This document shows positions 7,237 through 14,817 of a stretch of DNA of 23,431 bases, one piece after another. Source of the stretch: Alphaproteobacteria bacterium. Its GTDB lineage: Bacteria; Pseudomonadota; Alphaproteobacteria; UBA2136; UBA6156. Position numbers and translations under genes: made by a program. Numbering within the stretch: position 1 is the stretch's first letter; the number at the start of each line of letters is the position of its first letter. The notes below the pieces were generated by a model that was not told the origin of the DNA, made no database searches, and worked only from the letters and a program-made list of their open reading frames with translations. The DNA is taken from assembly GCA_027489415.1 (NCBI GenBank), contig JAIXZU010000084.1, forward strand, positions 1 to 23,431, given 5' to 3'.

Positions 7237-8052
7237 CTAACGCTGGCAGGTGGGGCACCAGAAGGTGCTGCGTTGGGCGAGGACTTCCGTGAGAAGGGGG
7301 GTGGTGCAGGTGAGGCAGGTTTCGTTTTTGCGGCCGTAGACGGCAAAGGTGTGCTGGAAGTAGCCGAGTTGGCCGTTGCTGTGGGTGAAGTCCCGTAAAC
7401 TGGAGCCCCCGGCGGCGATGGCGGCTTGCAGGGTGTGGCGTATGCTGGCGACCAACGTGGTGCATTGTTTGAGGCTGAGCGATTTGGCGGGGGTGAGCGG
7501 GTTGATGCGCGCGTGGAAGAGGCTTTCGGAGGCGTAGATGTTGCCGACGCCGGCGACGATTTTGCCGTCCATGATGGCGACTTTGATGGGGATATTCTTG
7601 GTTTTCAGGCTGGCGTGGAGGATTTTGCCGGAGAAGGCGTCCGTCAGTGGTTCCGGCCCGATGATGCTGATGAGGGGGTGGTTGGTGAGAGTGGCGGTGG
7701 GGGTGCGCAGGAGGAGGCCGAAGCGGCGGGGGTCATGGAAGCGGACCTCGGTGCCCGTGGCGGTGCGGAAAATAACGTGGTCGTGCTTCAGGAGCGGCTG
7801 GGAGGCATCCGTGATGGTGAGGCGGCCGGACATGCCGAGGTGGAGGATGAGAGTGTGGCCGTCGTCGGTATCCATGAAGATATATTTATTGCGGCGGCGG
7901 AGGTTGGTGAGGGTGCGGCCCTGGAGCAGTGTGGCTTTGGGTGTTGGTTGGCGCAGTTTGGGAACACGGATGGCGACGTGGGTGAGGGTGGCGCCTTCCA
8001 AGTGAGGCTGGAGGCCGCGGAGGGTGGTTTCGACTTCGGGGAGTTCGGGCAT
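7237..8052 (-). CDS. mutM: Formamidopyrimidine-DNA glycosylase (MutM/Fpg)
   Basis: Bifunctional base-excision enzyme that removes 8-oxoguanine and formamidopyrimidines and nicks the abasic site. All family marks are present: the N-terminal PELPEVE with catalytic Pro2 and Glu3, Lys56 in the RRNKYIF strand, the helix-two-turn-helix motif VGNIYASE, and a C-terminal zinc finger of CX2C-X16-CX2C form (Cys 246, 249, 266, 269). The length of 271 is normal. ATG 8052 is forced by the PELPEVE start. The bases just upstream are taken up by a TTAG-type repeat and no ribosome binding site is seen. The protein is unusually rich in threonine (about one residue in eight), in line with the C-rich sense strand. 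Confidence 0.97.
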   Translation of the reverse strand: MPELPEVETTLRGLQPHLEGATLTHVAIRVPKLRQPTPKATLLQGRTLTNLRRRNKYIFMDTDDGHTLILHLGMSGRLTITDASQPLLKHDHVIFRTATGTEVRFHDPRRFGLLLRTPTATLTNHPLISIIGPEPLTDAFSGKILHASLKTKNIPIKVAIMDGKIVAGVGNIYASESLFHARINPLTPAKSLSLKQCTTLVASIRHTLQAAIAAGGSSLRDFTHSNGQLGYFQHTFAVYGRKNETCLTCTTPLLTEVLAQRSTFWCPTCQR

Positions 8053-8060
8053 AGGGTTAA

Positions 8061-8090
8061 GTTATCAGAGGTTAGAGGTGAGAGGTTAGA
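8061..8090. repeat. TTAGAGG-type micro-repeat upstream of mutM
   Basis: Near-tandem GAGGTTAGAGG units followed by a run of seven T. The block sits about 8 bases from the mutM start codon, where a ribosome binding site would normally lie. Similar blocks occur at 14800-14826 and 15754-15780. Confidence 0.5.
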
Positions 8091-8143
8091 TTTTTTTGTA
8101 TGCTGGCCCGGTTGTGGGGTGGGAGGAGATGTGGCATAGACGC

Positions 8144-8177
8144 GGTAAGTCATTCTGACGACTTACCTTTTCTTTTT
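8144..8177 (+). terminator. Terminator-like hairpin in the leader of the gene at 8197
   Basis: Perfect arms GGTAAGTC (8144-8151) and GACTTACC (8160-8167) with an 8-base loop are followed on the + strand by TTTTCTTTTTT. No + strand gene ends here; the next start codon is only about 20 bases downstream. On the minus strand there is no U-run. The layout suits an attenuator, or protection of the gene from read-through. Confidence 0.55.
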
Positions 8178-8196
8178 TCCGGCGAAGGAGTTTGCC

Positions 8197-8796
8197 ATGA
8201 AAACTGTGACGATGCCGCATTCCGGATACCCCGCGCCAGCGGAGCTGCCCAAGGTGAAGCTTAAGCACTTGCTGGCCCATGTATTTATGGGCGTTATGGG
8301 GCTGATCTTTGCATCCTACCTGCTGGGTAGTTTGCTGGGTATGCTTTATGTCGTGTTTTCGGACAGGCCTGTTATGTTACAGGCTGAGAATGTCCTGCTC
8401 GTGAGCATGAGCGTGGTGTTCGGGGCCGGACTGGTGCCTGCGTGGCGCTGGGTGCGCGTTGAGATCCTGCGCGTGAGTTTCAGCCCCAGCCTGCCGAAGG
8501 TGGAATGGCCGCGGGCGCCGATGGCGGGTGATTACACGGACAGAGTGAAAGCCTGCTATTTCGACCTGTATGTGGCGGCCAGAGCGTTACAGCTTGAACG
8601 CCAGACATTACTGGATGTGGCATACCGACCGCCCCTGTTTGTGCTGGACGTGAACTTGAGCCAACTTCGCGGTGTGCTGGAGGTGATGATGGAGCGCCTT
8701 GAGCAGTCCGATTACCCGGCGCGGGTTGCTGCACATAACGCGTCGGTGGAAGTGCTGAACGGTGACCTTCTCGGTTCCGCCGCCCGCCGTGTTTAA
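8197..8796 (+). CDS. Hypothetical inner-membrane protein with two N-terminal helices
   Basis: A 199-residue protein of unknown family. It starts at ATG 8197 with AAGGAG at 8184-8189, a near-ideal ribosome binding site. Two hydrophobic segments (about 25-54 and 66-84) precede a soluble C-terminal half rich in Arg, Leu and Glu that looks helical, with a run near 130-170 (QLRGVLEVMMERLEQ) suggesting a coiled coil. The first 20 residues are polar and Pro-rich. Topology would place both termini on the same side, probably the cytoplasm. It is a single-gene unit between a leader hairpin and a terminator. Confidence 0.75.
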   Translation: MKTVTMPHSGYPAPAELPKVKLKHLLAHVFMGVMGLIFASYLLGSLLGMLYVVFSDRPVMLQAENVLLVSMSVVFGAGLVPAWRWVRVEILRVSFSPSLPKVEWPRAPMAGDYTDRVKACYFDLYVAARALQLERQTLLDVAYRPPLFVLDVNLSQLRGVLEVMMERLEQSDYPARVAAHNASVEVLNGDLLGSAARRV

Positions 8797-8804
8797 GAAC
8801 GAAG

Positions 8805-8826
8805 AGGCCCCTTGCGGGGCCTTTTC
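8805..8826 (+). terminator. Intrinsic terminator after the gene at 8197
   Basis: Arms AGGCCCC (8805-8811) and GGGGCCT (8816-8822) close on TTGC and are followed by TTTTC. The hairpin touches the stop codon of the convergent mtgA and may serve both strands. Confidence 0.8.
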
Positions 8827-9575
8827 TATTTAAGCGGTATGGTGCACCCAAGATAGGTAGGGCCGAGCTGGTAAGTGCGCGTGGTGATGGCCTTGGTACG
8901 GCGGGCGATATAGGGGCCCGGTTTGCTGGCCGACCATTTGAGCGGGCGCGGCAGGGTTGCGGCGAGGGCTGCGGCCTGCTGGCGTGTGAGCTTGCGCGCC
9001 GAGGTTTTGAAGTGCTTGCGTGCGGCGGCTTCTGCGCCATAAATGCCGGGGCCGAACTCGGCGACGTTCAGGTAGACTTCCAAGATGCGTTGTTTGGGCC
9101 AGAGCCGTTCCATGAGCATGGTAAGGGGGACCTCCACCGCTTTGCGCAGCACGCTGCGGTTGGGAATGAGAAAGACGTTTTTGGCGGTTTGCTGCGAGAT
9201 GGTACTGCCGCCTTTGAGGGGGCGGCCGGTGGGTCTGTCGCCTTCCAGACGGGCTTGCCATTGGTCAAAGGCTTTGTTGAAGGATTTCCAGTCGAAGCCG
9301 TCGTGCTGGCAGAAGAGGTTGTCCTCCGCGGCTATCACGGCATGGCGGAGGTTGGGGGAGATGTCGGTCAGGGGGACCCAGTCCTTGTGCAGGGGGTAGC
9401 CTTCGAACAGGCGGATGACCATGAGCGGGGTGAGGGGGACGGGGACGTAACGGTAGAGGATGGTGAGGACGATGGGGGTGAAGGTGAGGAAGAACAATGT
9501 GTAAATGAGGAGAGGAACCAGGTAGCCGGTGAGGGAGGTAGCCAGAGAGGGAGGGCGGCGGGAGTAGCGTTTCAT
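8826..9575 (-). CDS. mtgA: Monofunctional peptidoglycan glycosyltransferase MtgA
   Basis: Polymerises lipid II into glycan strands at the outer face of the inner membrane. One membrane helix (about 17-41) is followed by a GT51 domain with the catalytic Glu84 in AAEDNLFCQHDGFDW (82-96), the GGSTISQQTAKN motif (122-133), KQRILEVYLN (161-170) and the EFGPGIYGAEAAA stretch. The length of 249 fits the monofunctional family and there is no transpeptidase domain. ATG 9575 was chosen because residues before it, from a TTG at 9662, run into a palindromic repeat and have no family match. The Shine-Dalgarno signal is poor. hemJ lies upstream on the same strand, separated by about 140 bases. Confidence 0.94.
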   Translation of the reverse strand: MKRYSRRPPSLATSLTGYLVPLLIYTLFFLTFTPIVLTILYRYVPVPLTPLMVIRLFEGYPLHKDWVPLTDISPNLRHAVIAAEDNLFCQHDGFDWKSFNKAFDQWQARLEGDRPTGRPLKGGSTISQQTAKNVFLIPNRSVLRKAVEVPLTMLMERLWPKQRILEVYLNVAEFGPGIYGAEAAARKHFKTSARKLTRQQAAALAATLPRPLKWSASKPGPYIARRTKAITTRTYQLGPTYLGCTIPLK

Positions 9576-9609
9576 GAGATTGCTGACATTGGGCTGGTGG
9601 CATTTATTA

Positions 9610-9662
9610 TTGGCATGTCGTTTCACCTTGGACTCGCTGCGCTCTCTGCAGCGACATGCCAA
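9610..9662. repeat. Palindromic repeat upstream of mtgA (family 2, copy 1)
   Basis: Perfect 11-base arms TTGGCATGTCG (9610-9620) and CGACATGCCAA (9652-9662) enclose a core with CTCGCTGCGCTC. The right arm and following bases (AAAAGGAACGC) resemble the element at 15785-15863, so the two look like one family. Confidence 0.55.
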
Positions 9663-9715
9663 AAGGAACGCAAGCGTGAGGTTGAGTATGCCTTCGGCGT
9701 TAGGGTTCTCATGGG

Positions 9716-10138
9716 TTAGAAGGGTTTCAGGACCGCGAGGAAGATAACGGCGATGAGGATAAGCGTGGGGACTTCATTGTACATGCGGAAGAATTTGCCG
9801 GATTTGGTGTTGCGGCCGGTGCGGAAGTCGGCACGGAAGAGTTCCAGGCTGGCGTGGTAGGCGACGAGCAGCAGGACGAGGCCGAGTTTAGCGTGGAGCC
9901 AGCCCATTTGCATGATTTCAGGGGACACCAGCACCATAGCGAGGCCGAAGACAAATGTGGCAACTGCGGCGGGGAGCATGATGTAGCGGGCGAGCTTGTG
10001 CTCCATGATCGAGAGAGTGGGGGCGGCGGCGGGGTGTTCGACATGATAGACAAACAGGCGCGGGAGGTAGAAGAGGCCGGCAAACCACGCCACCATGCTG
10101 ATGAGGTGGAGGGATTTGAGAATCAGGTAGGTTTCCAT
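9716..10138 (-). CDS. hemJ: Protoporphyrinogen IX oxidase HemJ
   Basis: HemJ (formerly UPF0093) oxidises protoporphyrinogen IX to protoporphyrin IX, the step before iron insertion, in the inner membrane. The 140-residue protein has four hydrophobic helices and the family's conserved points: H11 in KSLHLISMVAWFAGLFYLPR, the MEHKLARYIMLPA stretch, GWLHAKL (79-85, with H82 and K84), and the terminal NEVPTLILI...LKPF. ATG 10138 gives the normal family start METY. It is divergent from hemC, another enzyme of the same pathway. The shared 350-base intergenic region contains a long palindrome and a hairpin. Confidence 0.92.
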   Translation of the reverse strand: METYLILKSLHLISMVAWFAGLFYLPRLFVYHVEHPAAAPTLSIMEHKLARYIMLPAAVATFVFGLAMVLVSPEIMQMGWLHAKLGLVLLLVAYHASLELFRADFRTGRNTKSGKFFRMYNEVPTLILIAVIFLAVLKPF

Positions 10139-10160
10139 GCGCGTACTCTAGCTGATTCTG

Positions 10161-10270
10161 GCACGGACTCAAACAGCCACCAGACGGGTTTTGGCGTGCC
10201 TTATGTACAGCTCCGTACACTGCGCCACGCCAAAACGCCATCTGGATGACTGTTTGAGTCACGTGCGTGC
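10161..10270. repeat. Long interspersed palindrome (family 1, copy A)
   Basis: About 110 bases fold back on themselves. From the outside in: GCACG ends, ACTCAAACAG against CTGTTTGAGT, CCAGACGG against CCATCTGG, GTTTTGGCGTG against CACGCCAAAAC, and a core GTAC...GTAC. The same order of blocks is found at 12099-12206 and 22238-22340. It lies between the start regions of hemJ and hemC. Confidence 0.75.
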
Positions 10271-10316
10271 ATCACCCAGAACGTCGCTGCGCGCCGCAAG
10301 AAAGCTCAGGGTGGTG

Positions 10317-10356
10317 TGCTGTTACTGTTTGATGGAAGTCAAATTCAGTAGCAGCA
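10317..10356 (+). promoter_or_regulatory. Stem-loop in the hemC upstream region
   Basis: TGCTGTTACTG (10317-10327) pairs with CAGTAGCAGCA (10346-10356), one position being G-U, and TTTGA (10328-10332) pairs with TCAAA (10339-10343) around a TGGAAG loop. There is no U-run, so it is not a terminator. It could act in a 5' leader of hemC or be a DNA operator; no known motif is recognised. Confidence 0.4.
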
Positions 10357-10488
10357 ATGTAGGGTATGCAGGCGGGCCTCCGGCAAAGAATGGTTGTGGC
10401 GGGGGGCGATTAGGGGTATGAAGCCCCACAGAAAATGTGAGTTTGGCTCGCATCAACGATGATGACAGGCGAAGGACAAAGCCCCCCG

Positions 10489-11415
10489 ATGGCGCGCACG
10501 TTCAGGATTGCTACCCGCAAAAGTAAAATGGCCATGGTGCAGACGCACCGGATTATCGGCCTGTTGAAGGCCGTGGCCCCCGAGCACAATTTTGTGCCGC
10601 ATGAAGTGGTAAGCGACGGTTGCTACGAGCGTTTCAAAGGTGATTTACAGACGATTGGCGGCAAAGGTGCCTTTGTGAAGGCCCTTGAGCATGCGATGCT
10701 GACCGGTGAAGCGGATATGGCGATGCACAGCCTGAAAGATGTGCCCGGTGATGTGGATTTGCCGGAAGGACTGGTGATACCCTGCACGTTACAGCGTGAT
10801 GACTTGCGTGATGCGGCGGTGTGCCGTGCCGGTGAGAGCCTCGTGAGCCTGAAGCCAGGGAGCAAAGTTGGCACCAGCAGCGTGCGGCGGGCGGCGCAAT
10901 TGCGTATGAATTTCCCCCACCTTGAGATTGTGCCGCTGCGTGGTAATGCTGACACCCGCGTGGCCAAAGTGGATGCGGGTGAGGTTGATGCGGCAATTCT
11001 GGCGGTGAGCGGACTGCGCCGGATTGGCCTTGAGGCCCGCATTTGTGATGTGTTTGAGCCGGATGTGATGCTGCCCGCCATTGGGCAGGGGGTGGTGTGT
11101 GTGGAAACCCGCAAGGATGACGCCGAGTGCATGCGCCTGCTGGGCCTGATTAACCACGTGGACACCATGACCTGCATTACCGCCGAGCGGGCCTTGCTGA
11201 TGAAGTTGCAGGGCGGCTGCCACACGCCGATTGCCGGTTACTGCGAGATTACCGCCAACCGCAATTTGCGCCTGATTGCGATGGTTTCCAGCCAAGATGG
11301 CGAAACGGTGCTTCGCGCCCGTGGGAAAATGCCGTATGCTGATGCAAGCCGGCTTGGCGAGAGTGTGGCGGAAGAGCTTATCCAGCAGGGAGCTGCCCGC
11401 CTGCTTGGCCGCTAA
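10489..11415 (+). CDS. hemC: Porphobilinogen deaminase (hydroxymethylbilane synthase) HemC
   Basis: Joins four porphobilinogens into hydroxymethylbilane in tetrapyrrole synthesis. The 308-residue protein begins MARTFRIATRKSKMAMVQ, followed by the substrate-binding stretch with MHSLKDVP and the GTSSVRRAAQL motif, RGNADTRV, and LQGGCHTPIAGY, in which Cys244 anchors the dipyrromethane cofactor. ATG 10489 matches the family start and has GAAGGA 13 bases upstream. Two ATGs ten codons earlier are possible but add a non-conserved extension. timA follows after 32 bases. hemD, a common partner of hemC, is not adjacent. Confidence 0.96.
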   Translation: MARTFRIATRKSKMAMVQTHRIIGLLKAVAPEHNFVPHEVVSDGCYERFKGDLQTIGGKGAFVKALEHAMLTGEADMAMHSLKDVPGDVDLPEGLVIPCTLQRDDLRDAAVCRAGESLVSLKPGSKVGTSSVRRAAQLRMNFPHLEIVPLRGNADTRVAKVDAGEVDAAILAVSGLRRIGLEARICDVFEPDVMLPAIGQGVVCVETRKDDAECMRLLGLINHVDTMTCITAERALLMKLQGGCHTPIAGYCEITANRNLRLIAMVSSQDGETVLRARGKMPYADASRLGESVAEELIQQGAARLLGR

Positions 11416-11447
11416 AGCCGAGAGTTTCAAGGAAAGAAAGGCCTCGT

Positions 11448-12098
11448 ATGGGTTTGTTGGACGTCATTGTTCTGGTACTGGTGATTGTGGCGGTGGTAAG
11501 CCGTTTTACGAAATTCAAGCTGCCCAAAGACCTGCGTGACAAGCACAGCCGCCGCGCTGACCTTGACCGCCTGCGCGGGCGCCCGCTGCTGCGCGATGAC
11601 CAGCCCGAAGCGGTGGATGTGACCGCACAGGCCGAAGCCGTGCGCCCGCCGCGCAAGCCTGCCTTCAAGGAGATGCAAGCCGCCGCCAAGAACCTGACCG
11701 GTATGGCGAAAATTAAAGCGCTGGAGCCCAGTTTTGATGAAGCGGCGTTTCTGGACGGTGCCAAAGGGGCTTACGGGTACTTCTACACCTGCTGGAACGC
11801 CAAGGACGAGCAGGGACTGGATGACCTGTGTGCGCCGGGGCTGCATGGCCGGTTGCTAAATGAACTGAATGATAAGGCTTATGCGCCGGTGGAGGTGGAG
11901 GATATCCTCTCCGCTGAGGTGCTTGACGCCCGTGTGAACGGCCGGACGGCGATTATTGACGTGCAGTTTGTAACGTTGGAGCGCGAGGGCAATAGTGTTG
12001 CCAGAGAGCGCACCAGCGTGTGGGTGCTGGCACGGCCGCTGGGGAGTGAAGACCCCAATTGGGAGTTGCAGGATATACGTATCAAAGCCGATAGTTAG
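11448..12098 (+). CDS. timA: Tim44/TimA-family membrane-anchored adaptor protein
   Basis: A single N-terminal membrane helix (about 3-19, LLDVIVLVLVIVAVVSRF) is followed by a charged linker and a Tim44-like domain (about 90-212) with FLDGAKGAYGYFYTCWNAKD, LCAPGLHGRLLNEL and a final WELQDIRI strand. The domain is related to mitochondrial Tim44 and is widespread in alphaproteobacteria, where TimA-type proteins are thought to be inner-membrane adaptors. Its exact task here is unknown. GAAAGG lies about 6 bases before ATG 11448. It is probably cotranscribed with hemC. In relatives the gene often sits beside mltA, but here mltA is about 10 kb away. Confidence 0.85.
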   Translation: MGLLDVIVLVLVIVAVVSRFTKFKLPKDLRDKHSRRADLDRLRGRPLLRDDQPEAVDVTAQAEAVRPPRKPAFKEMQAAAKNLTGMAKIKALEPSFDEAAFLDGAKGAYGYFYTCWNAKDEQGLDDLCAPGLHGRLLNELNDKAYAPVEVEDILSAEVLDARVNGRTAIIDVQFVTLEREGNSVARERTSVWVLARPLGSEDPNWELQDIRIKADS

Positions 12099-12206
12099 GC
12101 ACGGGCTAAAACGGTTAGCTGAAATTTTTTGGCGCGGCTGATGTACGCTCGTACACGGCGCCACGCCAAAAACTTCCAGCTAAGCCGTTTGTAGCCTCGT
12201 GCGTGC
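12099..12206. repeat. Long interspersed palindrome (family 1, copy B)
   Basis: It begins at the stop codon of timA. GCTAAAACGG pairs with CCGTTTGTAGC, TTAGCTG with CAGCTAA, TTTTTGGCG with CGCCAAAAA, and a core of TGTACGCTCGTACA is itself palindromic. The outer ends GCACGGG and CTCGTGCGTGC match those of the copy at 10161-10270. It could also end the hemC-timA transcript, but no U-run follows. Confidence 0.75.
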
Positions 12207-12259
12207 AGTCCTGTATCTGTGAAATGCCTTTAGCGAAAGCTGTGGTGAGGTGGGTGGGG

Positions 12260-12288
12260 TTGCTGGACGCGTGTTTCTGCCCAATACT
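12260..12288 (+). promoter_or_regulatory. Candidate gpsA promoter
   Basis: TTGCTG (12260-12265) and AATACT (12283-12288) have a 17-base spacer and lie 34 bases before the gpsA start. The match to consensus is moderate. Confidence 0.35.
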
Positions 12289-12322
12289 GGGGTAACAAGA
12301 GTAATACCTTTATGAGGGCCGG

Positions 12323-13333
12323 ATGAACGCAAAGATTTCCAAATGGGGCGTGATTGGTGCAGGTGCATGGGGCACCGCGCTGGCCAACAGTTTAGCCGTG
12401 GCCGGCCAGAACGTGCTGATTTGGGACCGTGACCCGCTGGTGGTGGATGATATCAATAAATTCCAGCAGAACCGGAAGCGTTACCCTGACCTTGCCGTGC
12501 ATAAAGCCCTGAAAGCGACTGGCAAGCTGGAAGAGCTGGTGGCCCATGCCGAGATTATTCTGGTGGCCGTACCCAGTGAAGCGAACATGGTGCTGGCGAC
12601 GCAGTTGTCCTCGATGCTCACGCCCAACCACGGTTTGGTGATGACGGCCAAGGGGTTCCGGGAAAGCGACGGCGCGCTGCTGACCGACGTGTGGCGCGAG
12701 GCCGCCCCCCAACTGGGGCCGATTGCGGTGCTGACCGGCCCGACCTTTGCCAGAGAGCTGATGGAACAGAAAATGACCGCGATGATGGTGGCCAGCCATG
12801 ATGAGAGTTTCCGGGCCACGGTGGCTGATGGGTTTGATGTGCCCTTCCTGCGCGTTTATGAGAGTAGCGACGTGGTTGGTGCCCAAGTGGGGGGCGCGAT
12901 TAAGAACGTACTTGCAGTGGCAGCGGGGATTCTGGACGGTTTGCAGCTGGGCCACAACGCACGTGCCGCGGTGATGACCCGCGGGCTGGTGGAAATGGCG
13001 CGGTATTCCAAGGCGTTGGGCGGGAAGGAGACGACGGTGTGGGGGCTTTCCGGCATGGGTGACCTGTTGTTGACGGCGACGAGTACGCTTTCGCGCAATT
13101 ACCGGTTTGGGCAGTTAGTGGGAAAAGGTGTGCCGGTGCATGAGGCGCGGCTGCGCGTGGGTACCGTGGAAGGGATACTGGCGGCGCGGATTGTGACCGT
13201 GCAGGCACAGGCCCACGGCCTTGATTTGGCGATTGTGAGTGCGATTGACGGGATTCTGCATGGCGATGTGAGTGCGATACAAGCCGCGGAATATCTGATG
13301 CAGCGGCCCCGCGTGGCTGAATTTGACAGCTAA
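12323..13333 (+). CDS. gpsA: Glycerol-3-phosphate dehydrogenase [NAD(P)+]
   Basis: Reduces dihydroxyacetone phosphate to sn-glycerol 3-phosphate, the backbone donor for phospholipids, in the cytoplasm. The 336-residue protein has the N-terminal dinucleotide motif GVIGAGAWGTALA (9-21), AEIILVAVPSEA, the TAKGF loop, LTGPTFAREL, GGAIKNVLAVAAGI with the catalytic Lys, GHNARAAVMTRGL, and LSGMGDLLLTATSTLSRNYRFG. All are standard for GpsA. GAGGG sits close before ATG 12323. It heads a likely three-gene run with the exported protein at 13410 and the EVE-domain gene. gpsA and an EVE-type gene are common neighbours in alphaproteobacteria, usually together with tsaD. Confidence 0.97.
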   Translation: MNAKISKWGVIGAGAWGTALANSLAVAGQNVLIWDRDPLVVDDINKFQQNRKRYPDLAVHKALKATGKLEELVAHAEIILVAVPSEANMVLATQLSSMLTPNHGLVMTAKGFRESDGALLTDVWREAAPQLGPIAVLTGPTFARELMEQKMTAMMVASHDESFRATVADGFDVPFLRVYESSDVVGAQVGGAIKNVLAVAAGILDGLQLGHNARAAVMTRGLVEMARYSKALGGKETTVWGLSGMGDLLLTATSTLSRNYRFGQLVGKGVPVHEARLRVGTVEGILAARIVTVQAQAHGLDLAIVSAIDGILHGDVSAIQAAEYLMQRPRVAEFDS

Positions 13334-13409
13334 AAGCCCCGCCTGACCACGGACTTGTGGTGGAGCGGGTGGCTTGTGGGTTGGCGGAGGCTGTGGTTTC
13401 CTGCCCTGT

Positions 13410-14354
13410 ATGAAGCAAATGTGGCTTGGATGTGTTCTGGCGGCGACCATGCTGGTGCCATGCCTGCAGCCGTGGGCTGCCCCCCAGGACAAGCCGCAGA
13501 TACCGGCCAAGCTGGCCCAAGCCCAAGCCCTGATGGCGCCGATTATGCCGCAAGACGATGTGCTGGCGGCGACGCTTGAGAACATTTACCTGAACCGTGA
13601 AGACATTGACCAGGCCATGGTGGTGGTGGAAATGGGCGAGGGGATGGATAACCCCCAATGGTTGATGAGCCCGACCCAGCGTGAAGTGTTGCTGGACACG
13701 TTGCTGCAGTTCATGCCGCCCAAGCCCAAACCGGAAGATGCCATTTGGCCGAAACTGAAAAAGCCTGACCCGAAGTACCGGGGTATACGGGTGGCCTTAC
13801 GCACCGTGTGGGGCAAGCGCTTTGACCCCTTCACCATTTATGAGGGACAGGTACGGGCCAGCAACGGCGCGGTGATGGTGCCGGATTACGGCCGGCGGCT
13901 GGAATACTGGATGTTCGGAACCAGCCGCGTGCGCCGTGACCAACTGGTGGGCGCCCATGTGCTGCCGGTGCTGACCTTTGAGCAATGCCGCCTGCTGGGG
14001 CAGCAGATTGTGGAAACACGGCCGCGCCAGTGCCTGCTGCCCGACAATAACCTGTTGTTGGAGACGCCGGAGCTGCCCACGCTGGAAGGCGCGCGGATAC
14101 GCACCTTTGACGAGTGCCTTGAGAACGGTAAGGCGCTGATTTATACCTTCCCCCGCCGGTGTTTGGCCAGTGGCGGGCGGGTGTTCACCGAGCCGCCGAA
14201 GGTGTTTGAAGCGCCGATTACGACGCCCACGGATGCACCGCTGGTGGCGCCGACCGCCATGAGCTTGCCGCAGGCTGGTGGTGACCTGCAGTTGAACAGC
14301 CGCCTGACCGGCCCCGTGCCGACCGGTGCCGCAGGCACCCCGATTTTACCGTAA
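13410..14354 (+). CDS. Exported protein with duplicated Cys motif
   Basis: A 314-residue protein I cannot assign to a named family. ATG 13410 gives a signal peptide (about 1-24, ending WAA). The middle (50-180) is predicted soluble, with the segment YRGIRVALRTVWGKRFDPFTIYEGQ. Near the C-terminus two copies of one short motif appear: C193...G197...TRPRQC(208)...LLLE and C236...G240...TFPRRC(251)...VFTE. This pattern, Cys, Gly, then PRxC and a turn with Glu, occurs in many small exported bacterial proteins. The tail is Pro/Thr-rich. In-frame TTG 13374 is rejected because it precedes the signal peptide. It ends 19 bases before the EVE gene, so they are likely cotranscribed. Confidence 0.75.
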   Translation: MKQMWLGCVLAATMLVPCLQPWAAPQDKPQIPAKLAQAQALMAPIMPQDDVLAATLENIYLNREDIDQAMVVVEMGEGMDNPQWLMSPTQREVLLDTLLQFMPPKPKPEDAIWPKLKKPDPKYRGIRVALRTVWGKRFDPFTIYEGQVRASNGAVMVPDYGRRLEYWMFGTSRVRRDQLVGAHVLPVLTFEQCRLLGQQIVETRPRQCLLPDNNLLLETPELPTLEGARIRTFDECLENGKALIYTFPRRCLASGGRVFTEPPKVFEAPITTPTDAPLVAPTAMSLPQAGGDLQLNSRLTGPVPTGAAGTPILP

Positions 14355-14373
14355 ATAGCTTAGGATAGAGCAC

Positions 14374-14817
14374 ATGGCCTACTGGCTGATGAAAAGTGAG
14401 CCCTTCAAGTACAGCTGGGACGACCTGAACCGTGATGGTACGACCAAATGGGATGGTGTGCGTAATTACGCCGCCCGTAACAACCTGCAGGCGATGCAGG
14501 TGGGTGATGAGGCGCTGCTGTACCATTCCAATGAGGGTAAAGCGTGTGTGGGGATTATGAAGATTGTGAAGACCGCTGAGCCGGACCCGACGGTGGAGGC
14601 GGATGAGCTGAGTAAGGACGGCAGCAACCCGTGGGTGGTGGTGACGGTGGCGCCGGTGAAGGCGTTGAAAGTGCCGGTGTCGCTGGAGATGGTGAAGGCC
14701 GAGCCGGAGTTGTCCGAAATGGAACTGATGCGGTTTATGCGGCTTTCCGTGCAGAAGGTGAGTAAGGCTGAATGGAAGCGGGTTTTGGCGATGGGGGGAT
14801 TAGATGTTAGAGGTTAG
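14374..14817 (+). CDS. EVE-domain protein (THYN1-like)
   Basis: A 147-residue single-domain protein. It begins MAYWLMKSEP, followed by WDGVRNYAARNNLQAMQVGDEALLYHSN, the typical EVE-domain aromatic cage region, and VGIMKIV. EVE domains belong to the PUA-like fold and bind modified bases; bacterial versions are often linked to RNA or DNA modification and restriction. The exact ligand here is unknown. The last few residues (LDVRG) and the stop codon are encoded inside a TTAG micro-repeat, so the C-terminus looks altered by repeat insertion or growth. The gene follows gpsA and the exported protein in one run. Confidence 0.9.
   Translation: MAYWLMKSEPFKYSWDDLNRDGTTKWDGVRNYAARNNLQAMQVGDEALLYHSNEGKACVGIMKIVKTAEPDPTVEADELSKDGSNPWVVVTVAPVKALKVPVSLEMVKAEPELSEMELMRFMRLSVQKVSKAEWKRVLAMGGLDVRG

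Larger units (their letters stand above)
10139..10488. other. hemJ-hemC divergent intergenic region
   Basis: No gene is supported in these 350 bases. They hold the long palindrome at 10161-10270, a separate strong stem-loop at 10317-10356, and a weak promoter-like pair TTGTGG (10394-10399) and TATGAA (10417-10422), 17 bases apart, facing hemC. Confidence 0.5.

Noticed and set aside
13334..13409. Terminator between gpsA and the exported protein
   Set aside because: A broken inverted repeat with CCAC/GTGG and CCGC/GCGG is present, but there is no U-run and the genes appear to belong to one run.
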